Notes: a model not told the origin generated them from the sequence alone. Numbered from the stretch's first letter, positions 1 through 5,480 are shown. The stretch: DNA of 9,751 nt from an uncultured Parolsenella sp. (GCF_934660935.1 NZ_CAKUIH010000020.1:1-9751); one strand, 5' to 3'. A program made the numbers and translations.

Positions 1-273
1 TAATCAAACCTGTTGGCAGAGGTGGGACCCGCACCTCGTGTTTTGGTGAAGTGTCGATCTGGCTGGTAATCAAACCGTCCGGCTTCTCCTAGCACCACTC
101 CTCGAGTTTTGGTGCAGTGTCGATCTGACTGGTAATCAAATGTCCCGCTCGTCGACGGGCACGGAAAGCTTGTTTTGGCGCAGTGTCGATCTGACTGGTA
201 ATCAAACCTGTTGGCAGAGGTGGGACCCGCACCTCGTGTTTTGGTGAAGTGTCGATCTGGCTGGTAATCAAAC
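1..273 (+). CRISPR. CRISPR array, distal part, type II-like repeats
   Basis: Four complete 36-bp repeats lie at 40-75, 106-141, 172-207 and 238-273, with the last nine bases of another at 1-9. They begin GTTTTGG and end TGGTAATCAAAC (the second ends in T). Spacers are exactly 30 bp, at 10-39, 76-105, 142-171 and 208-237. The array continues off the left edge. The 36/30 geometry and the GTTTT start fit type II (Cas9) arrays, which are known in Coriobacteriia, but no cas gene is present, so the type is inferred. Repeats 40-75 and 238-273 are identical (GTGAAGTG, CTGGCTGG), while the two between carry CAGTG and CTGACTGG. Spacer 10-39 is identical to spacer 208-237. Decay of the array to the right suggests the leader lies to the left and transcription runs rightward. 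Confidence 0.93.
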
Positions 274-275
274 CG
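199..275 (+). repeat. 77-bp exact duplicate of positions 1-77 within the CRISPR array
   Basis: Bases 1-77 and 199-275 are identical. They cover a repeat end, one 30-bp spacer, a complete variant repeat and two further bases. The offset is 198 bp, exactly three 66-bp units, so a block of the array was probably duplicated by recombination between repeats. The final two shared bases (CG) may be chance. Confidence 0.9.
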
Positions 276-572
276 AGACGATATGCGTATCTATGCGAAT
301 CGCGAGGAGGATACGGTCTGCATCTACTTCCGCGTGCTCTTCGGTCTAACCCAAGAGACAGTGTCGATCTGACTGGCGGCCAAGCAATCAAAGCGGCAGC
401 CAAAGCCACCAGACGTAGTGGGGGCTGCCGCTCTAGGGACATTCTAATCCAGCTAGTTTCGGGGGTGACCGGCACCCGTTGTCATCAGCTTTTAGCTCGT
501 GCTCGATATGGTCGGTGCTCAATCAAGAGAGTTATGACGGACTTTGCGTGTGGCTTTCGCAGGCGGACGGCA
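274..572. other. Gene-free flank of the CRISPR array
   Basis: No convincing gene lies here. Positions 274-336 follow the last intact repeat and contain no further recognisable repeat. Apart from the structured region at 337-431, a small hairpin (GGGTG at 463-467 with CACCC at 473-477) is visible. The open frames crossing this stretch have no usable ribosome binding site and translate across CRISPR repeats or into neighbouring genes. Confidence 0.55.
337..431. other. Degenerate CRISPR repeat between two hairpins
   Basis: Positions 359-376 (CAGTGTCGATCTGACTGG) match repeat positions 10-27 exactly. Nine bases (CGGCCAAGC) then stand where the repeat has one T, followed by AATCAAA, so the whole is a decayed repeat. 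Directly left is a 21-nt hairpin (337-357): CTCTT pairs with AAGAG and GGT with ACC, with one mismatch between. Directly right is another (393-431): GCGGCAGCC pairs with GGCTGCCGC, with an inner CCAC/GTGG stem. The simplest reading is a decayed terminal repeat. A minus-strand RNA here would carry an anti-repeat followed at once by a hairpin, as in tracrRNA, but it lacks bases to pair with the repeat's first nine bases and has no visible terminator. Confidence 0.6.
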
Positions 573-812
573 TCAGCCGAACTCGAAGGTCTCTCCCTCA
601 AGCAGCTTGATCGGAACGTCGAGGCTCGAGATGTCGACAACGACGTGGGGGCGTATGTCGCCCGGAGTCGACGGGCGTACGTGAACGTAGTGGAAGGGGA
701 GCTCATAACCCGCGATGTGCAGCGTCGACCCGTCTCCCTTGGGGAAGCTGCTGAGAGTGAGCCAGCCGCGATAGTTTCCAATGCGGTTTTCGAGGCCGGG
801 GATGACGGGCAT
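573..812 (-). CDS. Small unrecognised protein, 79 aa
   Basis: A minus-strand frame runs from ATG at 812 to TGA at 573. A GGAGG ribosome binding site (plus-strand CCTCC at 821-825) lies eight bases upstream. Third codon positions are mostly G or C, like the certain genes here. The product begins MPVIPGLENRIGN, looks beta-rich (GYELPFHYVHV, then HVVVDISSLDVPIKLLEG) and ends in an acidic, aromatic EGETFEFG tail. No signal peptide or membrane segment is visible and I recognise no family. Its start overlaps that of the plus-strand gene at 802 by 11 bp and its binding site lies inside that gene. It could be a small orphan, or one partner of a two-gene unit with its neighbour. Confidence 0.6.
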   Translation of the reverse strand: MPVIPGLENRIGNYRGWLTLSSFPKGDGSTLHIAGYELPFHYVHVRPSTPGDIRPHVVVDISSLDVPIKLLEGETFEFG

Positions 813-1110
813 GCTCCGCCCCTCCGACCTGGACGACCCCTGGGAGGGTCGTTGGGTCGCGGGCCAGGTGAGGGTTAGCGACGAGCTCCCTGGGCCCGGG
901 TACAGGGACGTCTCCGCCGACGCCTATCTCTCCTACGGGTGGTCCGTGTCAGCCGTTTGCGTCCCGGACGAGGTGGTCCGTGCCGTCCTCGCGGCCCCCG
1001 GGTTCGTCGTCGCGCTGGAGGAGAGAGGCATACGCTCCGAGCCGGGCGGTGACGTCCAGCTCCACGGCGCGGTCGAGCTACTGGCCGACATCCTGGCGGG
1101 CGGCCGCTAG
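802..1110 (+). CDS. Small unrecognised protein, 102 aa
   Basis: ATG at 802 is preceded by GAGG at 792-795 with a six-base gap, better placed than the in-frame ATG at 781; ATG at 811 is a third choice. The stop is TAG at 1108-1110. Codon use is strongly GC3-biased. The product is acidic and soluble, beginning MTGMLRPSDLDDPWEG, with an aromatic stretch (DAYLSYGWSV) and a helical C-terminal half (PDEVVRAVLAAPGFVVALEE, then GAVELLADILAGG). I do not recognise the family and see no catalytic motif. The gene is head to head with the small minus-strand gene, overlapping by 11 bp. A hairpin with stem GCCGCG/CGCGGC lies at the stop codon (1110-1126) but is not followed by a T run. Confidence 0.62.
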   Translation: MTGMLRPSDLDDPWEGRWVAGQVRVSDELPGPGYRDVSADAYLSYGWSVSAVCVPDEVVRAVLAAPGFVVALEERGIRSEPGGDVQLHGAVELLADILAGGR

Positions 1111-1268
1111 CCGCGTTGCTCGCGGCGGGCTGCTTGCTGTGCGGCCCAAACGCTTACCGTGTGCCGCACTGGGCGGATGCTTACGGACGGGTTCCGCGGC
1201 CAGGGCGTTTCCGAGCTGACTTGTCGCCGCGGCGCGTGCCTGCCACGCGGTGCGGGCTGCGCAACCAA

Positions 1269-1318
1269 CGATTGCTTGGCAGCCCATCCGGCGGCGCTCA
1301 TACTTGAGCCAGCAATCG
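1269..1318. promoter_or_regulatory. Promoter of the XRE-TipAS gene inside an inverted repeat
   Basis: A sigma-70-like promoter is visible: TTGGCA at 1276-1281, a 17-base spacer and CATACT at 1299-1304. An exact 8-bp inverted repeat flanks it: CGATTGCT at 1269-1276 and AGCAATCG at 1311-1318. The left arm touches the -35 box and the right arm covers the expected start of transcription. Such a layout suits an operator, perhaps for self-control by the downstream regulator. That use is inferred. Confidence 0.5.
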
Positions 1319-1339
1319 AAACCGCAGGAAGGACCCACC

Positions 1340-2179
1340 ATGGCATTCGCAGACAGGCTCGTGGCAGTTCGCCGTTCGCATGGCCTCACGCAGGAGGAAC
1401 TTGCATCAAAGCTCTATGTCACGCGCCAGGCCGTGAGTCGTTGGGAGCGCGGTGAGGTGACGCCGGGCATCGACATGATGAAGCTCGTCGCCGCCGTCAC
1501 GGGTGAGCCCCTGTCACATCTGCTGGAGATGCCGGAGCACTATTGCGAGAGTTGCGGCATGTATCTCACGCCGGCCGACCTCGGCACGGACGCCGACGGC
1601 AAGAAGAATGACCACTACTGCAAGTGGTGCTATGACGGTGGCCACTACACCTATGAGACCACGATGGAGGCCATGATTGAGGACTGTGCTCCGCGGTTGG
1701 CGGAGAACGAGGGCATGACGCTCGACGAGGCGGTGTCGCTCATGGGCGCGGTGCTGCCGCAGCTCGAGCGTTGGCGCGTGGATCGCGAGAACGAGGAGCG
1801 TTATGGCGCTGAGGTCCGCGAGCGCTACGGAGACGAGGCGGTTGACGCTGCTAACGAGCGGATTCTCGACATGGACGCGGCTGCGTGGAATGACCTGAAG
1901 GAGCTCGAGCGCGCGGTCCTGGGGCAGCTTTCGATCGCCATGGCGGACGGTGATGTTCGCGGGCCCGAGGCGGAGAAACTTGTGGCGATGCATCGTCGCT
2001 GGGTGGGCCTGCACTGGGGCGCCGAACCCAAAGATGCCGCGTATCTGGGCCTTTGCCAGGGATATCTTGCGGATCCGAGGTTTGTTGCCTACTACGACGG
2101 GCCTTGCGGCGAGGGTGCGACGGAGTTTCTCGTGCAGGCAGTCGATGCATCGTGCGGTTTGAGGGCGAAGCGCGGCTAG
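1340..2179 (+). CDS. XRE-family regulator with zinc ribbon and TipAS drug-recognition domain
   Basis: The 279-residue product has three parts. Residues 4-60 form an XRE/Cro-type helix-turn-helix (LTQEELASKLYVTRQAVSRW). Residues 69-97 form a zinc ribbon with Cys69, Cys72, Cys94 and Cys97 (CESCGM, GTDADGKK, YCKWC). Residues about 145-272 resemble the TipAS domain, an alpha-helical fold that in Streptomyces TipA binds thiopeptide antibiotics (MHRRWVGLHW, GYLADPRFVAYYDG, then GATEFLVQAV). In classic TipA this domain follows a MerR-type helix-turn-helix, so here the DNA-binding part has been exchanged. ATG at 1340 was chosen because AGGAAGGA precedes it and the helix-turn-helix starts at once; the frame stays open upstream to 1250 without a comparable site. 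It stands alone, so its target genes are not evident; it may control itself. A drug-responsive role is inferred from the domain. Confidence 0.9.
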   Translation: MAFADRLVAVRRSHGLTQEELASKLYVTRQAVSRWERGEVTPGIDMMKLVAAVTGEPLSHLLEMPEHYCESCGMYLTPADLGTDADGKKNDHYCKWCYDGGHYTYETTMEAMIEDCAPRLAENEGMTLDEAVSLMGAVLPQLERWRVDRENEERYGAEVRERYGDEAVDAANERILDMDAAAWNDLKELERAVLGQLSIAMADGDVRGPEAEKLVAMHRRWVGLHWGAEPKDAAYLGLCQGYLADPRFVAYYDGPCGEGATEFLVQAVDASCGLRAKRG

Positions 2180-2191
2180 TTTCTGATTTGG

Positions 2192-2213
2192 GCGGCCTGC
2201 GGTCGGCGTTTTT
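2192..2213 (+). terminator. Possible weak terminator after the XRE-TipAS gene
   Basis: A short stem (CGGCC, loop TGC, GGTCG, one G-U pair) is followed by GCG and then five Ts, starting 13 bases after the stop codon. The stem is only five pairs. The T run also belongs to a sequence that resembles the right end of the repeat elements that follow, so its role is uncertain. Confidence 0.35.
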
Positions 2214-2220
2214 GACGGCA

Positions 2221-2442
2221 GGTGGTCAAAATACCCATCCTGGCGTACGCACGGGGTGGGTATTGAGGTCCATTCGTAGAGCGCGCAAAACAAGCCATTT
2301 GCAAATATGCAGGTAGATTAATTGGTCAGTTGTGAGTGCCAATGGGGCCGACTCTCCGGATCCCTCGAGGAGCCGCAGGCACCCCCCCAAACCGGCTGCT
2401 TTGAGCGATGAGGCGTACGCCAAGATGGTGTTTTTGACCACC
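2221..2442. repeat. 222-bp inverted-repeat element, copy A
   Basis: The element is bounded by 30-base terminal inverted repeats at 2221-2250 and 2413-2442, of which 26 positions pair. The outer 11 bases are GGTGGTCAAAA. After three mismatches follow CCATC and, past one more mismatch, TGGCGTACGC. The box ATTTGCAAATATGCAGGTAG lies at 2297-2316, 76 bases from the left end. No convincing gene lies inside and no target-site duplication is visible. GGGGTG (2253-2258) can also pair with CACCCC near 2380, adding an inner stem. It could be a small non-autonomous mobile element, an extragenic palindromic repeat, or the gene for a structured RNA. Confidence 0.75.
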
Positions 2443-2530
2443 GGGAAGGGGGGACGTTCCTGGACGTGACCTGGAGACCTGAAGTTCAGGGGGTGCTTCT
2501 TGCTCATGAGATGAGGTTGACTTGTTGGAG

Positions 2531-2565
2531 GGCCTGTTACGTCCGGAGCACAGACGAAACAGGCC
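2531..2565. other. Strong hairpin between the two repeat elements
   Basis: GGCCTGTT (2531-2538) pairs perfectly with AACAGGCC (2558-2565). An inner CGTC/GACG stem follows after an A-A mismatch, leaving a nine-base loop. No T run follows on either strand, so it is not an ordinary terminator. A 13-bp palindrome, CCTGAAGTTCAGG, lies nearby at 2478-2490. Confidence 0.55.
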
Positions 2566-2610
2566 TCGTGATGGCGGCGCGAGGGCGTCTCGAAACCTAA
2601 TTTTGCTGCG

Positions 2611-2831
2611 GGTGGTCAAAAAGCTCATCGCGGCGGACACTTTCGAGGGGTTTGGAGCTCTGGCTTGGAAGCTGGAGCAATTGTCAATTTGCAAATACGC
2701 AGGTAGCTTCGTTGTTGTGTTATAGCGCTACTCGGCTGTGCTCGCGACAACACCATCGAAACCCGCGAAAGGCGTTATTTTGGGCTTTTCAGGTCCCTAA
2801 ACTGTCCGCCGCGCAGGTGTTTTTGACCACC
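2611..2831. repeat. 221-bp inverted-repeat element, copy B
   Basis: The ends pair as GGTGGTCAAAAA (2611-2622) with TTTTTGACCACC (2820-2831). After an internal loop of about six bases, CGCGGCGGACA (2629-2639) pairs with TGTCCGCCGCG (2803-2813), followed by TTT/AAA. Further in, CTTTCG and GGGTTT (around 2640-2653) can pair with CGAAAG and AAACCC (around 2760-2771). The box ATTTGCAAATACGCAGGTAG at 2687-2706 again begins 76 bases from the left end and differs from copy A at one base. The right 16 bases, GGTGTTTTTGACCACC, are identical in both copies. Most of the interior is unrelated in sequence to copy A. Confidence 0.75.
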
Positions 2832-2896
2832 ACTCGCGAAATTGCTATTAACGGACACCACATTCGTTACAACCGTGAGAACATCTGCGGCCCCAG

Positions 2897-2945
2897 TATC
2901 TGCGTTTGTTAGTATTTCCAAACCTAAAAACGGCAGATAGGGGGA
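2897..2945 (+). promoter_or_regulatory. Permease leader: nested hairpin and ribosome binding site
   Basis: TATCTGC (2897-2903) pairs with GCAGATA (2933-2939). Inside it GTTTG (2904-2908) pairs with CAAAC (2919-2923), leaving an AT-rich loop. The outer right arm abuts the ribosome binding site AGGGGGA (2939-2945), which ends four bases before the permease ATG. ATCTGCG also occurs as a direct repeat at 2883-2889 and 2898-2904. The structure could be an operator or a leader hairpin that controls translation. No clear -35/-10 pair was found. Confidence 0.4.
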
Positions 2946-2949
2946 CCTA

Positions 2950-4002
2950 ATGGCACAGCCAGGTGATGACAAGGAGATGACCGCAGCGGCCACCGCCGAG
3001 GCGTCCGGGCCCAAGTTCAGGGTGCCGCGCCTTCCGGGCGACATCATGATCTATCCGATGATCGTCGGCCTTCTCCTTAACACGTTCTGCCCGCAGGTCT
3101 TCGAGATTGGCGGCTTCTTCACGGCTGCCACGCGCGGCGGATCGAACGCCGTCGTCGCTGCGATCCTGCTGTTTGTCGGCGCCGGCATCTCGTTCAAGTC
3201 GACTCCGGGCGCCATCAAGACCGGCATCGTGATCCTCATCCCGAAGCTCGTGCTCGCCGCGGCCCTCGGTCTGGGCGTCGCCTACTTCTTCAGCGATAAC
3301 TTCCTTGGCCTGTCCTCCGTCTCCGTCATCGGCGGCATCTCGTTCTGCAACATGGCGCTCTACACGGGCATCATGGGCGAGTTCGGCGACGAGTCCGAGC
3401 GCGGCGCCGTTGGCATCCTGTTCTTCACCGCCGGCCCCGCGATCACGATGATCATCCTCGGCGTTTCCGGCCTGGCGAACATCCCCGTGGGCACCATCGT
3501 GGGCTCCGTCCTGCCGCTCGTGATCGGCATGGTCCTCGGCAACCTGTTCCCGTTCGTCAAGAACCTGCTGGTACCGGGCACGAACCCCGCCATCGCGTTC
3601 CTGGGCTTCCAACTCGGTGCGTCCATGAGCCTCTCGAGCTTCATCGCCGGCGGCATCTCGGGCGTCCTGCTCGGCCTTATCACGCTGTTCGTCGTCGGTC
3701 CGGTGACGTTCGCCTTCGAGCGCCTCTGTGGCGGCAACGGCAAGGCGGCCATCGCGTGCTCCACGGTCGCTGGCACCGCGATGACGACGCCGGTCGCCCT
3801 TGCCGAGGTCGCGCCGCGTTACGCCGAGCTCGCGCCGACGGCCTACGCCCAGATCGCCACGGCTGTCATCATCACGGCAATCCTCGCGCCAATCCTCACT
3901 GGTTGGGTCGACAAGAAGTTCTGCCAGGGTGGGGAGGACCTCTCCGCCGCGGGCGTCGAGGCGCTCGAGGAGGCCGTCGCGCGCGACGTCGACGGCGAGT
4001 AG
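2950..4002 (+). CDS. kdgT: 2-keto-3-deoxygluconate permease (KdgT family)
   Basis: The 350-residue product fits the KDGT transporter family, inner-membrane symporters that import 2-keto-3-deoxygluconate from pectin or hexuronate breakdown. After a hydrophilic start of about 30 residues, the family's opening RLPGDIMIYPMIVGLLLNT is seen. Repeated hydrophobic segments follow, with a SVIGGISFCNMALYTGIMGE region (residues 124-143), a GTNPAIAFLGFQLGASMSL region (210-228), and a late AGTAMTTPVALAEVAPRY region (274-291) of polar and proline-rich residues. The length is near the family norm (about 320-330) plus the N-terminal extension and a charged C-terminal tail. ATG at 2950 follows AGGGGGA. No KDG kinase, aldolase or regulator is adjacent, so it appears monocistronic, with its own terminator. 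The exact substrate is inferred from family membership. Confidence 0.9.
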   Translation: MAQPGDDKEMTAAATAEASGPKFRVPRLPGDIMIYPMIVGLLLNTFCPQVFEIGGFFTAATRGGSNAVVAAILLFVGAGISFKSTPGAIKTGIVILIPKLVLAAALGLGVAYFFSDNFLGLSSVSVIGGISFCNMALYTGIMGEFGDESERGAVGILFFTAGPAITMIILGVSGLANIPVGTIVGSVLPLVIGMVLGNLFPFVKNLLVPGTNPAIAFLGFQLGASMSLSSFIAGGISGVLLGLITLFVVGPVTFAFERLCGGNGKAAIACSTVAGTAMTTPVALAEVAPRYAELAPTAYAQIATAVIITAILAPILTGWVDKKFCQGGEDLSAAGVEALEEAVARDVDGE

Positions 4003-4035
4003 TAGCCAGCTGCTAATTGAAACGCGCTTTCGAGC

Positions 4036-4070
4036 CTCCCCTCGGTCAAACCGGCCGAGGGGAGTTTTTT
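4036..4070 (+). terminator. Rho-independent terminator of the permease gene
   Basis: CTCCCCTCGG (4036-4045) pairs perfectly with CCGAGGGGAG (4055-4064) and is followed directly by six Ts. It starts 34 bases after the permease stop codon. Confidence 0.95.
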
Positions 4071-4469
4071 GTTTGCACGGAGGGCGCGCGTGGCGACCGC
4101 GTTGTTCCGTGGGGGGATGCGGGGCGCACTTTTTGCCTAAGTGCGCTGCGTTTGGGTGAGGGGGTGCTCTTTTGCTCATGTGCGTTGCGCGCCTGGTTGC
4201 GTCGTGCCTGTGCGTGCTGTTCCTGTCAGGTCATGTGCTTTCGCGTGTTACGAAGGCCGCGAAATGCGTGTGCCGCTAGCATCGGCGGCATTTGGCGAAG
4301 GCGCGGGGATTCGGCGAAGGCGCGGGCTTTCGGCATCGGGCTGCGAGCCCCGCTTCATGCTCGCCGGATTCGGCCCCGCGGTACAATGCGGGTAAAACGC
4401 TCGACAGAACGGCGAGGCTTTGACGCTCGCCGCTCCGTCGGCATGCCGAGCCGATAACGAGGTACCACC
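4071..4469. other. Intergenic region before degV with hairpin and short direct repeat
   Basis: No supported gene. A perfect 8-bp stem lies at 4124-4146 (GCGCACTT with AAGTGCGC, loop of seven). A 14-bp direct repeat, GGCGAAGGCGCGGG, occurs at 4294-4307 and 4313-4326. A 21-base sequence at 4160-4180 closely resembles 2489-2508. Confidence 0.55.
4382..4463 (+). promoter_or_regulatory. degV promoter and leader
   Basis: TACAAT at 4382-4387 is a good -10 box, but no matching -35 box is seen at the usual distance. The leader holds a 7-bp hairpin (CGGCGAG 4410-4416 with CTCGCCG 4426-4432) and a perfect 12-bp palindrome, TCGGCATGCCGA (4438-4449). The ribosome binding site GAGGT (4459-4463) lies six bases before the start codon. 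Confidence 0.45.
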
Positions 4470-5357
4470 ATGGCAAACTTCACGCTTACCTGCTGCTCCA
4501 CCGCGGACAGGGACAAGAGCTTCTTCGATTCCCGCGAGATTCCCTACGCTTGCTTCCACTGGGACGAGAGCGGCGTAGACCACCTCGATGACCTCTACCA
4601 GTCCATCTCCCCGGAGGACTTCTACGCCGCCATCAAGGCCGGTGCCACCCCCACCACCTCGCAGGTGAGCGTGGGCGAGTTCGTCGAGCTGTGGGAGCCT
4701 ATCGTGGCTGCCGGCTCGGACGTCCTGCACGTATCCCTCTCGAGCGGCCTTTCCGGCGCCTACGGCAGTGCTTGCCTTGCCGCGACGCAGGTCATGGAAG
4801 CGCATCCCGGTCGTCGCGTTCTCGTGGTCGACTCCCTGGGCGCGAGCTCGGGCTATGGCATGCTCGTGGACTATCTCGCCGACAAGCGCGACGAGGGCGC
4901 CACGCTCGACGAGGCCTACGAGTGGGCGATGGAGAACCGCCTGCATGTCCACCACTGGTTCTTCTCGACTGATCTTACGAGCTACGTCCGCGGCGGCCGC
5001 GTTTCTCGCGTGAGCGGTTTCGTGGGCACCGCGCTCAAGATCTGCCCCGTGCTCAACATGAACAACGAGGGCAAGCTCATCCCACGCGACAAGATCCGCA
5101 CCAAGGCCAAGGCCGAGAAGGACATGGTCGCCCGCATGGAGGAGCATGCCCAGAACGGGCATGATTACTCCGGCAAGTGCTCGCTCTCGATGAGTGCGTG
5201 CCGCGAGGACGCCGAGGCCGTCCGCGACATGGTCGAGGCCAAGTTCCCGGCGCTCGCGGGTAAGGTCGTGATCAACAACATCGGCACGGTCATCGGCTCG
5301 CACACGGGTCCCGGCACCGTCGCCCTCTTCTTCATGGGAGACGAGCGCGGGGAGTAG
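4470..5357 (+). CDS. DegV family fatty-acid-binding protein
   Basis: The 295-residue cytosolic protein has the marks of the DegV/FakB family along its whole length. These are an N-terminal STAD motif (residues 10-13), TTSQVS (62-67), the HVSLSSGLSGAYGSA segment (87-101) that holds the acyl carboxylate in the family, a DLTSYVRGGRVS segment (168-179), LKICPVLNMNNEGKL (189-203), and IGTVIGSHTGPGTVALFF near the end. FakB proteins bind a fatty acid and present it to the kinase FakA for phosphorylation and entry into phospholipid synthesis. The FakA partner is not in view. The length is normal (about 280-300). ATG at 4470 has GAGGT six bases upstream. It appears to be a single-gene unit. Which fatty acid it binds cannot be told. 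Confidence 0.93.
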   Translation: MANFTLTCCSTADRDKSFFDSREIPYACFHWDESGVDHLDDLYQSISPEDFYAAIKAGATPTTSQVSVGEFVELWEPIVAAGSDVLHVSLSSGLSGAYGSACLAATQVMEAHPGRRVLVVDSLGASSGYGMLVDYLADKRDEGATLDEAYEWAMENRLHVHHWFFSTDLTSYVRGGRVSRVSGFVGTALKICPVLNMNNEGKLIPRDKIRTKAKAEKDMVARMEEHAQNGHDYSGKCSLSMSACREDAEAVRDMVEAKFPALAGKVVINNIGTVIGSHTGPGTVALFFMGDERGE

Positions 5358-5445
5358 GGCCGCGCGAGACGGGCGTGGCGAGTGGGTCCGCGCGGATGTG
5401 GACGGCGGGGAGCGAGCCCGTGCGGACACGCGCGAGCCAGGAGAA

Positions 5446-5480
5446 AACGGCCGGGGCGAGATGGATTCGTCCCGGCCGTT
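5446..5480. terminator. Strong hairpin between degV and the convergent operon
   Basis: AACGGCCGGG (5446-5455) pairs with CCCGGCCGTT (5471-5480), and the stem can extend four pairs further inward. On the minus strand it is followed by TTTTCTC, so it better suits a terminator for the minus-strand dehydrogenase operon, about 170 bp past its stop codon. For degV on the plus strand only TT follows. AGCTATCTAGCT, a near-palindrome, is next to it at 5482-5493. Confidence 0.55.

Larger units (their letters stand above)
2180..2949. other. Gene-free region carrying repeat elements A and B
   Basis: About 770 bp separate the XRE-TipAS gene from the permease gene. Short open frames here lack convincing ribosome binding sites and cut across the repeat elements. 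The content is two inverted-repeat elements 168 bp apart, a hairpin and a palindrome between them, a partial element end at 2205-2220, and the permease leader. Confidence 0.65.

Noticed and set aside
89..475. A minus-strand frame with a repeated LITSQIDTAPK peptide
   Set aside because: The repeated peptide is just the translation of CRISPR repeats; the 66-bp unit is divisible by three, so the frame stays open.
249..878. A 209-codon plus-strand frame starting inside the CRISPR array
   Set aside because: It begins within a repeat, crosses the degenerate repeat and overlaps the better supported small gene at 573-812. No ribosome binding site was seen.
1250..1339. A 30-residue N-terminal extension of the XRE-TipAS regulator
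   Set aside because: It would include the promoter and its flanking repeat. The start at 1340 has a strong ribosome binding site and begins directly with the DNA-binding domain.
2221..2831. Elements A and B as ordinary insertion sequences or MITEs with target-site duplication
   Set aside because: No matching duplicated bases flank either element, no transposase is encoded and the interiors are unrelated. I keep mobile origin only as an alternative.
2947..4179. A 410-codon minus-strand frame opposite the KDG permease
   Set aside because: It is a highly charged, low-complexity shadow of a clear membrane transporter and runs through that gene's terminator.
4248..5429. A 393-codon minus-strand frame opposite degV
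   Set aside because: It covers the degV promoter, leader and coding sequence with no motif of its own; degV has conserved signatures along its full length.
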